From the NCBI RefSeq assembly GCF_026212465.1, contig NC_080058.1, positions 23,640,109-23,704,108 of the forward strand: a stretch of DNA of 64,000 bases. Reading direction: 5' to 3'. A program made the position numbers and the translations under genes. This stretch comes from Amaranthus tricolor (taxonomy: Eukaryota > Streptophyta > Magnoliopsida > Caryophyllales > Amaranthaceae). Positions 10,908-26,700 of the stretch are shown here, piece after piece. The notes beneath the pieces are model-generated. The model did not search any database. It saw nothing but the letters and a program-made list of their open reading frames with translations, and was not told the origin of the DNA. Each line of letters begins with the position of its first letter. Positions within the stretch are counted from its first letter, which is position 1.

Positions 10908-13900
10908 CATTCTTCATCGTTCATTCTTTAATGATCATTGAAAATTGTTCATTCTTCATCGTTCATTCTTCATTGATCATTGATCCTTGTTCATTCTTCA
11001 TCATTCATTCATTATTGATCAATGATCCTTGTTCATTCTTCATCGTTCATTCTTGATTGATTATTGATCATTGTTCATTCTTCATCGTTCATTCTTCCTT
11101 GATAATTGATCCTTGTTCATTCTTCATCATTCATTCTTCATTGATCATTGATCCTTGTTCATTCATCATCATTCATTCATTATTGATCAATGATCCTTGT
11201 TCATTCTTCATTGATCATTGATCCTTGTTCATTCTTCATCGTTCATTCTTCATTGATCGTTGATCCTTGTTCATTCTTACTCGTTCATTCTTCATTGATC
11301 ATTGATCCTTGTTCATTCTTCATGGTTCATTCTTCATTGATAATTGATCCTTGTTCATTCTTCATCGTTCATTCTTCATTGATCGTTGATCCTTGTTCAT
11401 TCATCATCATTCATTCTTCATTGATCATTGATTCTTGTTCATTCTTCGTCGTTCATTCTTTATCGTTCATTCTTCAATGATGATTGATTCTTGTTCATTC
11501 TTCATCATTCATTCTTCATGTATCATTGATCCTTGTTCATTCTTCATCGTTCATTCTTCATTGATCATTGATCCTTGTTCATTATTCATCATTCATTCTT
11601 CATTGATCATTGATCCTTGTTCATTCTTCATCGTCCATTCTTCATTGATCATTGATCCTTGTTCATTCTTCATCGTTCATTCTTCATTGATCATTGATCC
11701 TTGTTCATTCTTCATCATTCGGTGTTCATTGGTTATTTATCCATCTTCATTCCTCATCGTTCATTCTTCATTGATCATTGATCCTTGTTCATTCTTCATC
11801 GTTCATTCTTCATTGATCATTGATCCTTGTTCATTCTTCATCGTTCATTCTTCATTGATCATTGATCCTTGTTCATTCTTCATCGTTCATTCATTATTGA
11901 TCAATGCTCCTTGTTCTTTCTTCATCGTTCATTCTTCATTGATCATTGATCCTTGTTCATTCTTCATCGTTCATTCTTCAATGATCATTGATCCTTGTTC
12001 GTTATTCATCGTTCATTCTTCATTGATCATTGATCCTTGTTCATTCTTCATCGTCCATTCTTCATTGATTATTGATCCTTGTTCATTCTTCATTCTTCAT
12101 CATTCATTCTTCATTGATCATTGATCCTTGTTCATTCTTCATCATTCAGTGTTCATTGGTCATTGATCCTTCTTCATTCCTCATCGTTCATTCTTCATTG
12201 ATCATTGATCCTTGTTCATTCTTCATCGTTCATTCTTCATTTATCATTGATCCTTGTTCATTCTTCATCGTTCATTCTTCATTGATCATTGATCCTTGTT
12301 CATTCTTACTCGTTCATTCTTCATTGATCATTGATCCTTGTTCATTCTTCATCGTTCGCTCTTCATTGATAATTGATCCTTGTTCATTCTTCATCATTCA
12401 TTCTTCATTGATCATTGATCCTTGTTCATTCTTCGTCGTTAATTCTTCATTGTTCATTGATCCTTGTTCGTTCTTTATCGTTCATTCATTATTGATCAAT
12501 GATCCTTGTTCATTCTTTATTGTTCATTCTTCAATGATGATTGATTCTTTTTCATTCTTCATCGTTCATTCTTCATGTATCATTGATCCTTGTTCATTCT
12601 TCATCGTTCATTCTTCATTGATCATTGATCCTTGTTCATTATTCATCATTCATTCTTCATTGATCATTAATCCTTGTTCATTCTTTATCAATCATTCTTT
12701 AATGATCATTGAAACTTGTTCATTCTTCATCGTTCATTCTTCATTGATCATTGATCCTTGTTCATTCTTCATCGTTCAATCTTCATTGATCATTGATCCT
12801 TGTTCATTATTCATCATTCATTCTTCATTGATAATTGATCCTTGTTCATTCTTCATCATTCATTCTTCATTGATCATTGATCCTTGTTTATTCTTCGTCG
12901 TTCATTCTTCATTGTTCATTGATCCTTGTTCATTCTTCATCGTTCATTCATTATTGATCAATGATCCTTGCTCATTCTTTATCGTTCATTCTTCAATGAT
13001 GATTGATTCTTTTTCATTCTTCATCGTTCATTCTTCATGTATCATTGATCCTTGTTCATTCTTCATCGTTCATTCTTCATTGATCATTGATCCTTGTTCA
13101 TTATTCATCATTCATTCTTCATTGATCATTGATCCTTGTTAATTATTCATCATTCATTCTTCATTGATCATTGATCCTTGTTCATTCTTCATCGTTCATT
13201 CTTCATTGATCGTTGATCCTTGTTCATTCTTCATCGTTCATTCTTCATTGATCATTGATCCTTGTTCATTCTTCATCGTTCATTCTTGATTGATTATTAA
13301 TCATTGTTCATTCTTTATCGTTCATTCTTCCTTAATCATTGATCCTTGTTCATTCTTCATCGTTCATTCTTCATTGATCATTGATCCTTGTTCATTCTTC
13401 ATCGTTCATTCTTCATTGATCGTTGATCCTTGTTTATTCTTCATCGTTCGTTATTCATTGATCATTGATCCTTGTTCATTCTTCGTCGTTCTTTCTTCAT
13501 TGATCATTGATCCTTGTTCATTCTTCATCATTCATTCATTATTGATCAATGATCCTTGTTCATTCTTTATCGTTCATTCTTCAATGATCATTGATTCTTG
13601 TTCATTCTTCATCGTTCATTCTTCATCGTTCATTGATCCTTGTTCATTCTTCATCGTTCATTCTTCATTGATCATTGATCCTTGTTCATTCTTCATCATT
13701 CATTCTTCTTTGATCATTGATCCTTGTTCATTCTTCATCGTTCATTCTTCAATGATCATTGATCCTTGTTCATTCTTCATCGTTCATTCTTCAATGATCA
13801 TTGATTCTTGTTCATTCTTCATCGTTCATTCTTCATTTATCATTGATCCTTGCTCATTCTTCATCGTTCATTCTTCATTGATCATCTATCCTTGTTCATT

Positions 13901-16900
13901 CTTCATCATTCATTCTTCATTGATCATTGATCCTTGTTCATTCTTCATCATTCATTCTTCATTGATCGTTGATCCTTGTTCATTCTTCATCGTTCATTCT
14001 TCATTGATCATTGATCCTTGTTCATTCTTCATCGTTCGTTCTTCATCGTTCATTCTTCATTGATCATTGATCCTTGTTCATTGTTCATCGTTCATTCTTC
14101 TTTGATCATTGATCCTTGTTCATTCTTCATCGTTCATTCTTCAATGATCATTGATCCTTGTTCGTTATTCATCGTTCACTATTCAATGATCATTGATCCT
14201 TGTTCATTCTTCATCGTTGATTCATTATTGATCAATACTCCTTGTTCTTTCTTCATCGTTCATTCTTCATTGATCATTGATCCTTGTTCATTCTTCATCG
14301 TTCATTCTTCAATGATCATTGATCCTTGTTCGTTATTCATCGTTCGTTCTTCATTGATCAGTGATCCTTGTTCATTCTTCATCGTTCATTCATTATTGAT
14401 CAATGATCCTTGTTCATTCTTTATCGTTCATTCTTCAATGATCATTGATCCTTGTTCATTCTTCATTGATTATTGATCCTTGTTCATTCTTCATCGTTCA
14501 TTCTTCAATGATCATTGATCCTTGTTCATTCTTCATCGTTCATTCTTTATTGATCATTAATCCCTGTTCATTCTTAATCGTTCATTCTTCATTGATCATT
14601 GATCCTTGTTCATTCTTCATTGATCATTGATCCTTGTTCATTCTTCAATGAGTATTGATTCTTGTTCATTCTTCATCGTTCATTCTTGATTGATTATTAA
14701 TCATTGTTCATTCTTCATCGTTCATTCTTCCTTGATCATTGATCCTTGTTCATTCTTCATCGTTCATTCTTCATCGTTCATTCTTCATGTATCATTGATC
14801 CTTGTTCATTCTTCATCGTTCATTCTTCATTGATCATTGATCCTTGTTCATTCTTCATCGTTGATTCATTATTTATCAATGCTCCTTGTTCTTTCTTCAT
14901 CGTTCATTCTTCATTGATCATTGATCCTTGTTCATTCTTCATCGTTCATTCTTCATTGATCGTTGATCCTTGTTCATTCTTCATCGTTCATTCTTCATTG
15001 ATCATTGATCCTTGTTCATTCTTCATTCTTCATCGTTCATTCTTCATTGATCATTGATCCTTGTTCATTCTTCTTCGTTCATTCTTCATTGATCATTGAT
15101 CCTTGTTCATTCTTCATCGTTCATTCATTATTGATCAATGCTCCTTGTTCTTTCTTCATCGTTGATTCTTCATTGATCATTGATCCTTCTTCATTCTTCA
15201 TCGTTCATTCTTCAATGATCATTGATCCTTGTTCGTTATTCATCGTTCATTCTTCATTGATCATTGATCCTTGTTCATTCTTCATCGTTCATTCATTATT
15301 GATCAATGATCCTTGTTCATTCTTCAATGATCATTGATTCTTGTTCATTCTTCATCGTTCATTCTTCATGTATCATTGATCCTTGTTCATTCTTCATCGT
15401 TCATTCTTCATTGATCATTGATCCATGTTCATTATTCATCATTCATTCTTCATTGATCATTGATCCTTGTTCATTCTTCATCGTTCATTCTTCGTTGATC
15501 GTTGATCCTTGTTCATTCTTCATTGTTCATTCTTCATTGATCATTGATTCTTGTTCATTCTTCATCGTTCATTCTTCAATGATCATTGAACCTTGTTCAT
15601 TATTCATCATTCATTCTTCATTGATCATTGATCCTTGTTCATTCTTCATCGTTCATTCTTCATTGATCATTGATCCCTTGTCATTATTCATCGTTCATTC
15701 TTCATTGATCATTGATCCTTGTTCATTATTCATCGTTCATTATTCATTGATCATTAATCCTTGTTCATTCTTCATCGTTCATTCTTCAATGATCATTGAT
15801 CCTTGTTCATTCTTCATTGATTGTTGATCCTTGTTCATACTTCATACTTCATCGTTCATTCTTCAATGATCATTGATCCTTGTTCATTTTTCATCGTTCA
15901 TTCTTTATTGATCATTAATCCTTGTTCATTCTTCATCGTTCATTCTTCATTGATCATTGATCCTTGTACATTCTTCATTGATCGTTGATCCTTGTTCATT
16001 CTTCATCGTTCATTGTTCATTGATCAATTATCCTTGTTCATTCTTCATCGTTCATTCTTCATTGATCATTAATCCTTGTTCATTCTTCATCGTTCATTCT
16101 TTAATGATCATTGAAACTTGTTCATTCTTCATCGTTCATTCTTCATTGATCATTGAGCCTTGTTCGTTTTTCATCATTCACTCATTATTGATCAATGATC
16201 CTTGTTCATTCTTCATCGTTCATTCTTGATTGATTATTAATCACTGTTCATTCTTCATCGTAAATTCTTCCTAGATCATTGATCCTTGTTCATTCTTCAT
16301 CGTTCATTCTTCATTGATCATTGATCCTTGTTCATTCTTCATCGTTGATTCATTATTGATCAATGCTCCTTGTTCTTTCTTCATCGTTCATTCTTCATTG
16401 ATCATTGATCCTTGTTCATTCTTCATCGTTCATTCTTCATTGATCGTTGATCCTTGTTCATTCTTCATCGTTCATTCTTCATTGATCATTGATCCTTGTT
16501 CATTCTTCATTCTTCATCGTTCATTCTTCATTGATCATTGATCCTTGTTCATTCTTCTTCGTTCATTCTTCATTGATCATTAATCCTTGTTCATTCTTCA
16601 TCGTTCATTCATTATTGATCAATGCTCCTTGTTCTTTCTTCATCGTTCATTCTTCATTGATCATTGATCCTTGTTCATTCTTCATCGTTCATTCTTCAAT
16701 GATCATTGATCCTTGCTCGTTATTCATCGGTCATTCTTCATTGATCATTGATCCTTGTTCATTCTTCATCGTTCATTCATTATTGATCAATGATCCTTGT
16801 TCATTCTTTATCGTTCATTCTTCAATGATCATTGATTCTTGTTCATTCTTCATCGTTCATTTTTCATGTATCATTGATCCTTGTTCATTCTTCATCGTTC

Positions 16901-17429
16901 ATTCTTCATTGATCATTGATCGTTGTTCATTATTCATCATTCATTCTTCATTGATCATTGATCCTTGTTCATTCTTCATCGTTCATTCTTCATTTATCAT
17001 TGATCCTTGTTCATTCTTCATCGTTCATTGTTCATTAATCATTGATCCTTGTTCATTCTTCATCGTTCATTCTTCAATGATCATTGATCCTTGTTCATTC
17101 TTCATCGTTCATTGTTCATTGATCAATTATCCTTGTTCATTCTTCATCGTTCATTCTTCATTGATCATTAATCCCTTTTCATTCTTCATCGTTCATTCTT
17201 TAATGATCATTGAAACTTGTTCATTCTTCATCGTTCATTCTTCATGTATCATTGATCCTTGTTCATTCTTCATCGTTCATTGTTCATTGATCAATTATCC
17301 TTGTTCATTTTTCATCGTTCATTCTTCATTGATCATTAATCCTGTTCATTCTTCATCGTTCATTCTTCATTGATCATTGATCCTTGTTCATTCTTCATTC
17401 TTCATCGTTCATTCTTCATTGATCATTGA

Positions 17430-20400
17430 TCCTTGTTCATTCTTCTTCGTTCATTCTTCATTGATCATTGATCCTTGTTCATTCTTCATCGTTCATTCTT
17501 TATTTATCATTGATCCTTGTTCGTTATTCATCGTTCATTCTTCATTGATCATTGATCCTTGTTCATTCTTCATCGTCTATTCTTCATTGATCATTGATCC
17601 TTGTTCATTATTCATCCTTCATTCTTCATTGATCATTGATCCTTGTTCATTCTTCATCGTTCATTATTCGTTGATCATTGATCTTTGTTCATTCTTCATT
17701 GATCATTGATCCTTGTTCATTTTTCATCGTTCATTCTTCAATGAGCATTGAATCTTGTTCATTCTTCATCGTTCATTCTTCATGTATCATTGATCCTTGT
17801 TCTTTCTTCATCGTTCATTGTTCATTAATCATTGATCCTTGTTCATTCTTCATCGTTCATTCTTCATTTATCATTGATCCTTGTTCATTCTTCATCGTTC
17901 ATTGTTCATTAATCATTGATCCTTGTTCATTCTTCATCGTTCATTCTTCAATGATCATTGATCCTTGTTAATTCTTCATCGTTCATTGTTCATTGATCAA
18001 TTATCCTTGTTCATTCTTCATCGTTAATTCTTCATTGATCATTAATCCTTGTTCATTCTTCATCGTTCATTCTTTAATGATCATTGAAACTTGTTCATTC
18101 TTCATCCTTCATTCTTCATTGATCATTGATCCTTGTTCGTTCTTCATCATTCATTCATTATTGATCAATGATCCTTGTTCATTCTTCATCGTTCATTCTT
18201 GATTGATTATTAATCATTGTTCATTCTTCATCGTTCATTCTTCCTTGATCATTGATCCTTGTTCATTCTTCATCGTTCATTCATTATTGATCAATGCTCC
18301 TTGTTCTTTCTTCATCGTTGATTCTTCATTGATCATTGATCCTTCTTCATTCTTCATCGTTCATTCTTCAATGATCATTGATCCTTGTTCGTTATTCATC
18401 GTTCATTCTTCATTGATCATTGATCCTTGTTCATTCTTCATCGTTCATTCATTATTGATCAATGATCCTTGTTCATTCTTTATCGTTCATTCTTCAATGA
18501 TCATTGATTCTTGTTCATTCTTCATCGTTCATTCTTCATGTATCATTGATCCTTGTTCATTCTTCATCGTTCATTCTTCATTGATCGTTGATCCTTGTTC
18601 ATTCTTCATTGTTCATTATTCATTGATCATTAATTCTTGTTCATTCTTCATCGTTCATTCTTCAATGATCATTGAACCTTGTTCGTTATTCATCATTCAT
18701 TCTTCATTGATCATTGCTCCTTGTTCATTCTTCATCGTTCATTCTTCATTGATCATTGATCCCTTGTCATTATTCATCGTTCATTCTTCATTGATCATTG
18801 ATCCTTGTTCATTATTCATCGTTCATTATTCATTGATCATTGATCCTTGTTCATTCTTCATCGTTTATTCTTCAATGATCATTGATCCTTGTTCATTCTT
18901 CATTGATTGTTGATCCTTGTTCATACTTCATCGTTCATTCTTCAATGATCATTGATCCTTGTTCATTCTTCATCGTTCATTCTTTATTGATCATTAATCC
19001 TTGTTCATTCTTCATCGTTCATTCTTCATTGATCATTGATCCTTGTTCATTCTTCATTGATCATTGATCCTTGTTCATTCTTCATCGTTCATTCTTCATT
19101 GATCATTGATCCTTGTTCATTCTTCATCGTTCAATCTTCATTGATCATTGATCCTTGTTCATTATTCATCATTCATTCTTCATTGATAATTGATCCTTGT
19201 TCATTCTTCATCATTCATTCTTCATTGATCATTGATCCTTGTTTATTCTTCGTCGTTCATTCTTCATTGTTCATTGATCCTTGTTCATTCTTCATCGTTC
19301 ATTCATTACTGATCAATGATCCTTGCTCATTCTTTATCGTTCATTCTTCAATGATGATTGATTCTTTTTCATTCTTCATCGTTCATTCTTCATGTATCAT
19401 TGATCCTTGTTCATTCTTCATCGTTCATTCTTCATTGATCATTGATCCTTGTTCATTATTCATCATTCATTCTTCATTGATCATTGATCCTTGTTAATTA
19501 TTCATCATTCATTCTTCATTGATCATTGATCCTTGTTCATTCTTCATCGTTCATTCTTCATTGATTGTTGATCCTTGTTCATTCTTCATCGTTCATTCTT
19601 CATTGATCATTGATCCTTGTTCATTCTTCATCGTTCATTCTTGATTGATTATTAATCATTGTTCATTCTTTATCGTTCATTCTTCCTTAATCATTGATCC
19701 TTGTTCATTCTTCATCGTTCATTCTTCATTGATCATTGATCCTTGTTCATTCTTCATCGTTCATTCTTCATTGATCGTTGATCCTTGTTTATTCTTCATC
19801 GTTCGTTATTCATTGATCATTGATCCTTGTTCATTCTTCGTCGTTCTTTCTTATTTGATCATTGATCCTTGTTCATTCTTCATCATTCATTCATTATTGA
19901 TCAATGATCCTTGTTCATTCTTTATCGTTCATTCTTCAATGATCATTGATTCTTGTTCATTCTTCATCGTTCATTCTTCATCGTTCATTGATCCTTGTTC
20001 ATTCTTCATCGTTCATTCTTCATTGATCATTGATCCTTGTTCATTCTTCTTCGTTCATTCTTCATTGATCATTGATCCTTGTTCATTCTTCATCGTTCAT
20101 TCTTTATTTATCATTGATCCTTGTTCGTTATTCATCGTTCATTCTTCATTGATCATTGATCCTTGTTCATTCTTCATCGTCTATTCTTCATTGATCATTG
20201 ATCCTTGTTCATTATTCATCCTTCATTCTTCATTGATCATTGATCCTTGTTCATTCTTCATCGTTCATTATTCGTTGATCATTGATCTTTGTTCATTCTT
20301 CATTGATCATTGATCCTTGTTCATTTTTCATCGTTCATTCTTCAATGAGCATTGAATCTTGTTCATTCTTCATCGTTCATTCTTCATGTATCATTGATCC

Positions 20401-22638
20401 TTGTTCTTTCTTCATCGTTCATTGTTCATTAATCATTGATCCTTGTTCATTCTTCATCGTTCATTCTTCATTTATCATTGATCCTTGTTCATTCTTCATC
20501 GTTCATTGTTCATTAATCATTGATCCTTGTTCATTCTTCATCGTTCATTCTTCAATGATCATTGATCCTTGTTAATTCTTCATCGTTCATTGTTCATTGA
20601 TCAATTATCCTTGTTCATTCTTCATCGTTAATTCTTCATTGATCATTAATCCTTGTTCATTCTTCATCGTTCATTCTTTAATGATCATTGAAACTTGTTC
20701 ATTCTTCATCCTTCATTCTTCATTGATCATTGATCCTTGTTCGTTCTTCATCATTCATTCATTATTGATCAATGATCCTTGTTCATTCTTCATCGTTCAT
20801 TCTTGATTGATTATTAATCATTGTTCATTCTTCATCGTTCATTCTTCCTTGATCATTGATCCTTGTTCATTCTTCATCGTTCATTCATTATTGATCAATG
20901 CTCCTTGTTCTTTCTTCATCGTTGATTCTTCATTGATCATTGATCCTTCTTCATTCTTCATCGTTCATTCTTCAATGATCATTGATCCTTGTTCGTTATT
21001 CATCGTTCATTCTTCATTGATCATTGATCCTTGTTCATTCTTCATCGTTCATTCATTATTGATCAATGATCCTTGTTCATTCTTTATCGTTCATTCTTCA
21101 ATGATCATTGATTCTTGTTCATTCTTCATCGTTCATTCTTCATGTATCATTGATCCTTGTTCATTCTTCATCGTTCATTCTTCATTGATCGTTGATCCTT
21201 GTTCATTCTTCATTGTTCATTATTCATTGATCATTAATTCTTGTTCATTCTTCATCGTTCATTCTTCAATGATCATTGAACCTTGTTCGTTATTCATCAT
21301 TCATTCTTCATTGATCATTGCTCCTTGTTCATTCTTCATCGTTCATTCTTCATTGATCATTGATCCCTTGTCATTATTCATCGTTCATTCTTCATTGATC
21401 ATTGATCCTTGTTCATTATTCATCGTTCATTATTCATTGATCATTGATCCTTGTTCATTCTTCATCGTTTATTCTTCAATGATCATTGATCCTTGTTCAT
21501 TCTTCATTGATTGTTGATCCTTGTTCATACTTCATCGTTCATTCTTAAATGATCATTGATCCTTGTTCATTCTTCATCGTTCATTCTTTATTGATCATTA
21601 ATCCTTGTTCATTCTTCATCGTTCATTCTTCATTGATCATTGATCCTTGTTCATTCTTCATTGATCATTGATCCTTGTTCATTCTTCATCGTTCATTCTT
21701 CATTGATCATTGATCCTTGTTCATTCTTCATCGTTCAATCTTCATTGATCATTGATCCTTGTTCATTATTCATCATTCATTCTTCATTGATAATTGATCC
21801 TTGTTCATTCTTCATCATTCATTCTTCATTGATCATTGATCCTTGTTTATTCTTCGTCGTTCATTCTTCATTGTTCATTGATCCTTGTTCATTCTTCATC
21901 GTTCATTCATTACTGATCAATGATCCTTGCTCATTCTTTATCGTTCATTCTTCAATGATGATTGATTCTTTTTCATTCTTCATCGTTCATTCTTCATGTA
22001 TCATTGATCCTTGTTCATTCTTCATCGTTCATTCTTCATTGATCATTGATCCTTGTTCATTATTCATCATTCATTCTTCATTGATCATTGATCCTTGTTA
22101 ATTATTCATCATTCATTCTTCATTGATCATTGATCCTTGTTCATTCTTCATCGTTCATTCTTCATTGATTGTTGATCCTTGTTCATTCTTCATCGTTCAT
22201 TCTTCATTGATCATTGATCCTTGTTCATTCTTCATCGTTCATTCTTGATTGATTATTAATCATTGTTCATTCTTTATCGTTCATTCTTCCTTAATCATTG
22301 ATCCTTGTTCATTCTTCATCGTTCATTCTTCATTGATCATTGATCCTTGTTCATTCTTCATCGTTCATTCTTCATTGATCGTTGATCCTTGTTTATTCTT
22401 CATCGTTCGTTATTCATTGATCATTGATCCTTGTTCATTCTTCGTCGTTCTTTCTTATTTGATCATTGATCCTTGTTCATTCTTCATCATTCATTCATTA
22501 TTGATCAATGATCCTTGTTCATTCTTTATCGTTCATTCTTCAATGATCATTGATTCTTGTTCATTCTTCATCGTTCATTCTTCATCGTTCATTGATCCTT
22601 GTTCATTCTTCATCGTTCATTCTTCATTGATCATTGAT
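17430..22638 (+). repeat. Higher-order tandem duplication, 2604-bp unit (62 monomers) x 2
   Basis: Landmarks recur at exactly 2604 bp: 17678/20282, 17993/20597, 18203/20807, 19036/21640, 19645/22249. The copies span about 17430-20034 and 20035-22638. 2604 is 62 times 42, so the duplication kept register. Few differences are visible, for example C versus A near 18940/21544. Similarity begins near 17430 and fails near 20045 versus 22650. Confidence 0.9.
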
Positions 22639-25600
22639 CCTTGTTCATTCTTCATCATTCATTCTTCTTTGATCATTGATCCTTGTTCATTCTTCATCGT
22701 TCATTCTTCAATGATCATTGATCCTTGTTCATTCTTCATCGTTCATTCTTCAATGATCATTGATTCTTGTTCATTCTTCATCGTTTATTCTTCATTTATC
22801 ATTGATCCTTGCTCATTCTTCATCGTTCATTCTTCATTGATCATCTATCCTTGTTCATTCTTCATCATTCATTCTTCATTGATCATTGATCCTTGTTCAT
22901 TCTTCATCATTCATTCTTCATTTATCGTTGATCCTTGTTCATTCTTCATCGTTCATTCTTCATTGATCATTGATCCTTGTTCATTCTTCATCGTTCGTTC
23001 TTCATCGTTCATTCTTCATTGATCATTGATCCTTGTTCATTGTTCATCGTTCATTCTTCTTTGATCATTGATCCTTGTTCATTCTTCATCGTTCATTCTT
23101 CAATGATCATTGATCCTTGTTCGTTATTCATCGTTCACTATTCAATGATCATTGATCCTTGTTCATTCTTCATCGTTGATTCATTATTGATCAATACTCC
23201 TTGTTCTTTCTTCATCGTTCATTCTTCATTGATCATTGATCCTTGTTCATTCTTCATCGTTCATTCTTCAATGATCATTGATCCTTGTTCGTTATTCATC
23301 GTTCGTTCTTCATTGATCATTGATCCTTGTTCATTCTTCATCGTTCATTCATTATTGATCAATGATCCTTGTTCATTCTTTATCGTTCATTCTTCAATGA
23401 TCATTGATCATTGATCCTTGTTCATTCTTCATTGATTATTGATCCTTGTTCATTCTTCATCGTTCATTCTTCAATGATCATTGATCCTTGTTCATTCTTC
23501 ATCGTTCATTCTTTATTGATCATTAATCCTTGTTCATTCTTAATCGTTCATTCTTCATTGATCATTGATCCTTGTTCATTCTTCATTGATCATTGATCCT
23601 TGTTCATTCTTCAATGAGTATTGATTCTTGTTCATTCTTCATCGTTCATTCTTCATCGTTCATTCTTCATTTATCATTGATCCTTGTTCATTCTTCATCG
23701 TTCATTGTTCATTAATCATTGATCCTTGTTCATTCTTCATCGTTCATTCTTCAATGATCATTGATCCTTGTTCATTCTTCATCGTTCATTGTTCATTGAT
23801 CAATTATCCTTGTTCATTCTTCATCGTTCATTCTTTATTGATCATTAATCCTTGTTCATTCTTCATCGTTCATTCTTTAATGATCATTGAAACTTGTTCA
23901 TTCTTCATCGTTCATTCTTCATTGATCATTAATCCTTGTTCGTTCTTCATCATTCATTCATTATTGATCAATGATCCTTGTTCATTCTTCATCGTTCATT
24001 CTTGATTGATTATTAATCATTGTTCATTCTTCATCGTTCATTCTTCCTTGATCATTGATCCTTGTTCATTCTTCATCGTTCATTCTTCATCGTTCATTCT
24101 TCATGTATCATTGATCCTTGTTCATTCTTCATTGATCGTTGATCCTTGTTCATTCTTCATCGTTGATTCATTATTGATCAATGCTCCTTGTTATTTCTTC
24201 ATCGTTCATTCTTCATTGATCATTGATCCTTGTTCATTCTTCATCGTTCATTCTTCATTGATCGTTGATCCTTGTTCATTCTTCATCGTTCATTCTTCAT
24301 TGATCATTGATCCTTGTTCATTCTTCATTCTTCATCGTTCATTCTTCATTGATCATTGATCCTTGTTCATTCTTCTTCGTTCATTCTTCATTGATCATTG
24401 ATCCTTGTTCATTCTTCATCGTTCATTCATTATTGATCAATGCTCCTTGTTCTTTCTTCATCGTTGATTCTTCATTGATCATTGATCCTTCTTCATTCTT
24501 CATCGTTCATTCTTCAATGATCATTGATCCTTGTTCGTTATTCATCGTTCATTCTTCATTGATCATTGATCCTTGTTCATTTTTCATCGTTCATTCATTA
24601 TTGATCAATGATCCTTGTTCATTCTTTATCGTTCATTCTTCAATGATCATTGATTCTTGTTCATTCTTCATCGTTCATTCTTCATGTATCATTGATCCTT
24701 GTTCATTCTTCATCGTTCATTCTTCATTGATCATTGATCCATGTTCATTATTCATTATTCATTCTTCATTGATCATTGATCCTTGTTCATTCTTCATCGT
24801 TCATTCTTCGTTGATCGTTGATCCTTGTTCATTCTTCATTGTTCATTCTTCATTGATCATTGATTCTTGTTCATTCTTCATCGTTCATTCTTCAATGATC
24901 ATTGAACCTTGTTCGTTATTCATCATTCATTCTTCATTGATCATTGATCCTTATTCATTCTTCATCGTTCATTCTTCATTGATCATTGATCCCTTGTCAT
25001 TATTCATCGTTCATTCTTCATTGATCATTGATCCTTGTTCATTATTCATCATTCATTATTCATTGATCATTGATCCTTGTTCATTCTTCATCGTTCATTC
25101 TTCAATGATCATTGATCCTTGTTCATTCTTCATTGATTGTTGATCCTTGTTCATACTTCATCGTTCATTCTTCAATGATCATTGATCCTTGTTCATTCTT
25201 CATCGTTCATTCTTTATTGATCATTAATCTTTGTTCATTCTTCATCGTTCATTCTTCATTGATCATTGATCCTTGTACATTCTTCATTGATCATTGATCC
25301 TTGTTCATTCTTCATCGTTCATTGTTCATTGATCAATTATCCTTGTTCATTCTTCATCGTTCATTCTTCATTGATCATTAATCCTTGTTCATTCTTCATC
25401 GTTCATTCTTTAATGATCATTGAAACTTGTTCATTCTTCATCGTTCATTCTTCATTGATCATTGATCCTTGTTTGTTCTTCATCATTCACTCATTATTGA
25501 TCAATGATCCTTGTTCATTCTTCATCGTTCATTCTTGATTGATTATTAATCATTGTTCATTCTTCATCGTTAATTCTTCCTTGATCATTGATCCTTGTTC

Positions 25601-26700
25601 ATTCTTCATCGTTCATTCTTCATTGATCATTGATCCTTGTTCATTCTTCATCGTTGATTCATTATTGATCAATGCTCCTTGTTCTTTCTTCATCGTTCAT
25701 TCTTCATTGATCATTGATCCTTGTTCATTCTTCATCGTTCAATCTTCATTGATCGTTGATCCTTGTTCATTCTTCATCGTTCATTCTTCATTGATCATTG
25801 ATCCTTGTTCATTCTTCATTCTTCATCGTTCATTCTTCATTGATCATTGATCCTTGTTCATTCTTCTTCGTTCATTCTTCATTGATCATTAATCCTTGTT
25901 CATTCTTCATCGTTCATTCATTATTGATCAATGCTCCTTGTTCTTTCTTCATCGTTCATTCTTCATTGATCATTGATCCTTGTTCATTCTTCATCGTTCA
26001 TTCTTCAATGATCATTGATCCTTGCTCGTTATTCATCGGTCATTCTTCATTGATCATTGATCCTTGTTCATTCTTCATCGTTCATTCATTATTGATCAAT
26101 GATCCTTGTTCATTCTTCAATGATCATTGATTCTTGTTCATTCTTCATCGTTCATTTTTCATGTATCGTTGATCCTTGTTCATTCTTCATCGTTCATTCT
26201 TCATTGATCATTGATCCTTGTTCATTCTTCATCGTTCATTCATTATTGATCAATGATCCTTGTTCATTCTTTATCGTTCATTCTTCAATGATCATTGATT
26301 CTTGTTCATTCTTCATCGTTCATTCTTCATTTATCATTGATCCTTGTTCATTCTTCATCGTTCATTCTTCATTGATCATTGATCCTTGTTCATTCTTCAT
26401 CGTTCATTCTTCATTTATCATTGATCCTTGTTCATTCTTCATCGTTCATTGTTCATTAATCATTGATCCTTGTTCATTCTTCATCGTTCATTCTTCAATG
26501 ATCATTGATCCTTGTTCATTCTTCATCGTTCATTGTTCATTGATCAATTATCCTTGTTCATTCTTCATCGTTCATTCTTCATTGATCATTAATCCTTGTT
26601 CATTCTTCATCGTTCATTCTTTAATGATCATTGAAACTTGTTTATTCTTCATCGTTCATTCTTCATGTATCATTGATCCTTGTTCATTCTTCATCGTTCA
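21690..26700 (+). repeat. Higher-order block copied from about 12.7-17.4 kb
   Basis: Landmarks at 13290, 14018, 15005 and 16489 recur at 22249, 22977, 24307 and 25798 (offsets 8959, 8959, 9302, 9309). About 4.7 kb of array is therefore present twice, with small indels between the copies. The edges are approximate because they were judged from shared rare monomer variants. Confidence 0.75.
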
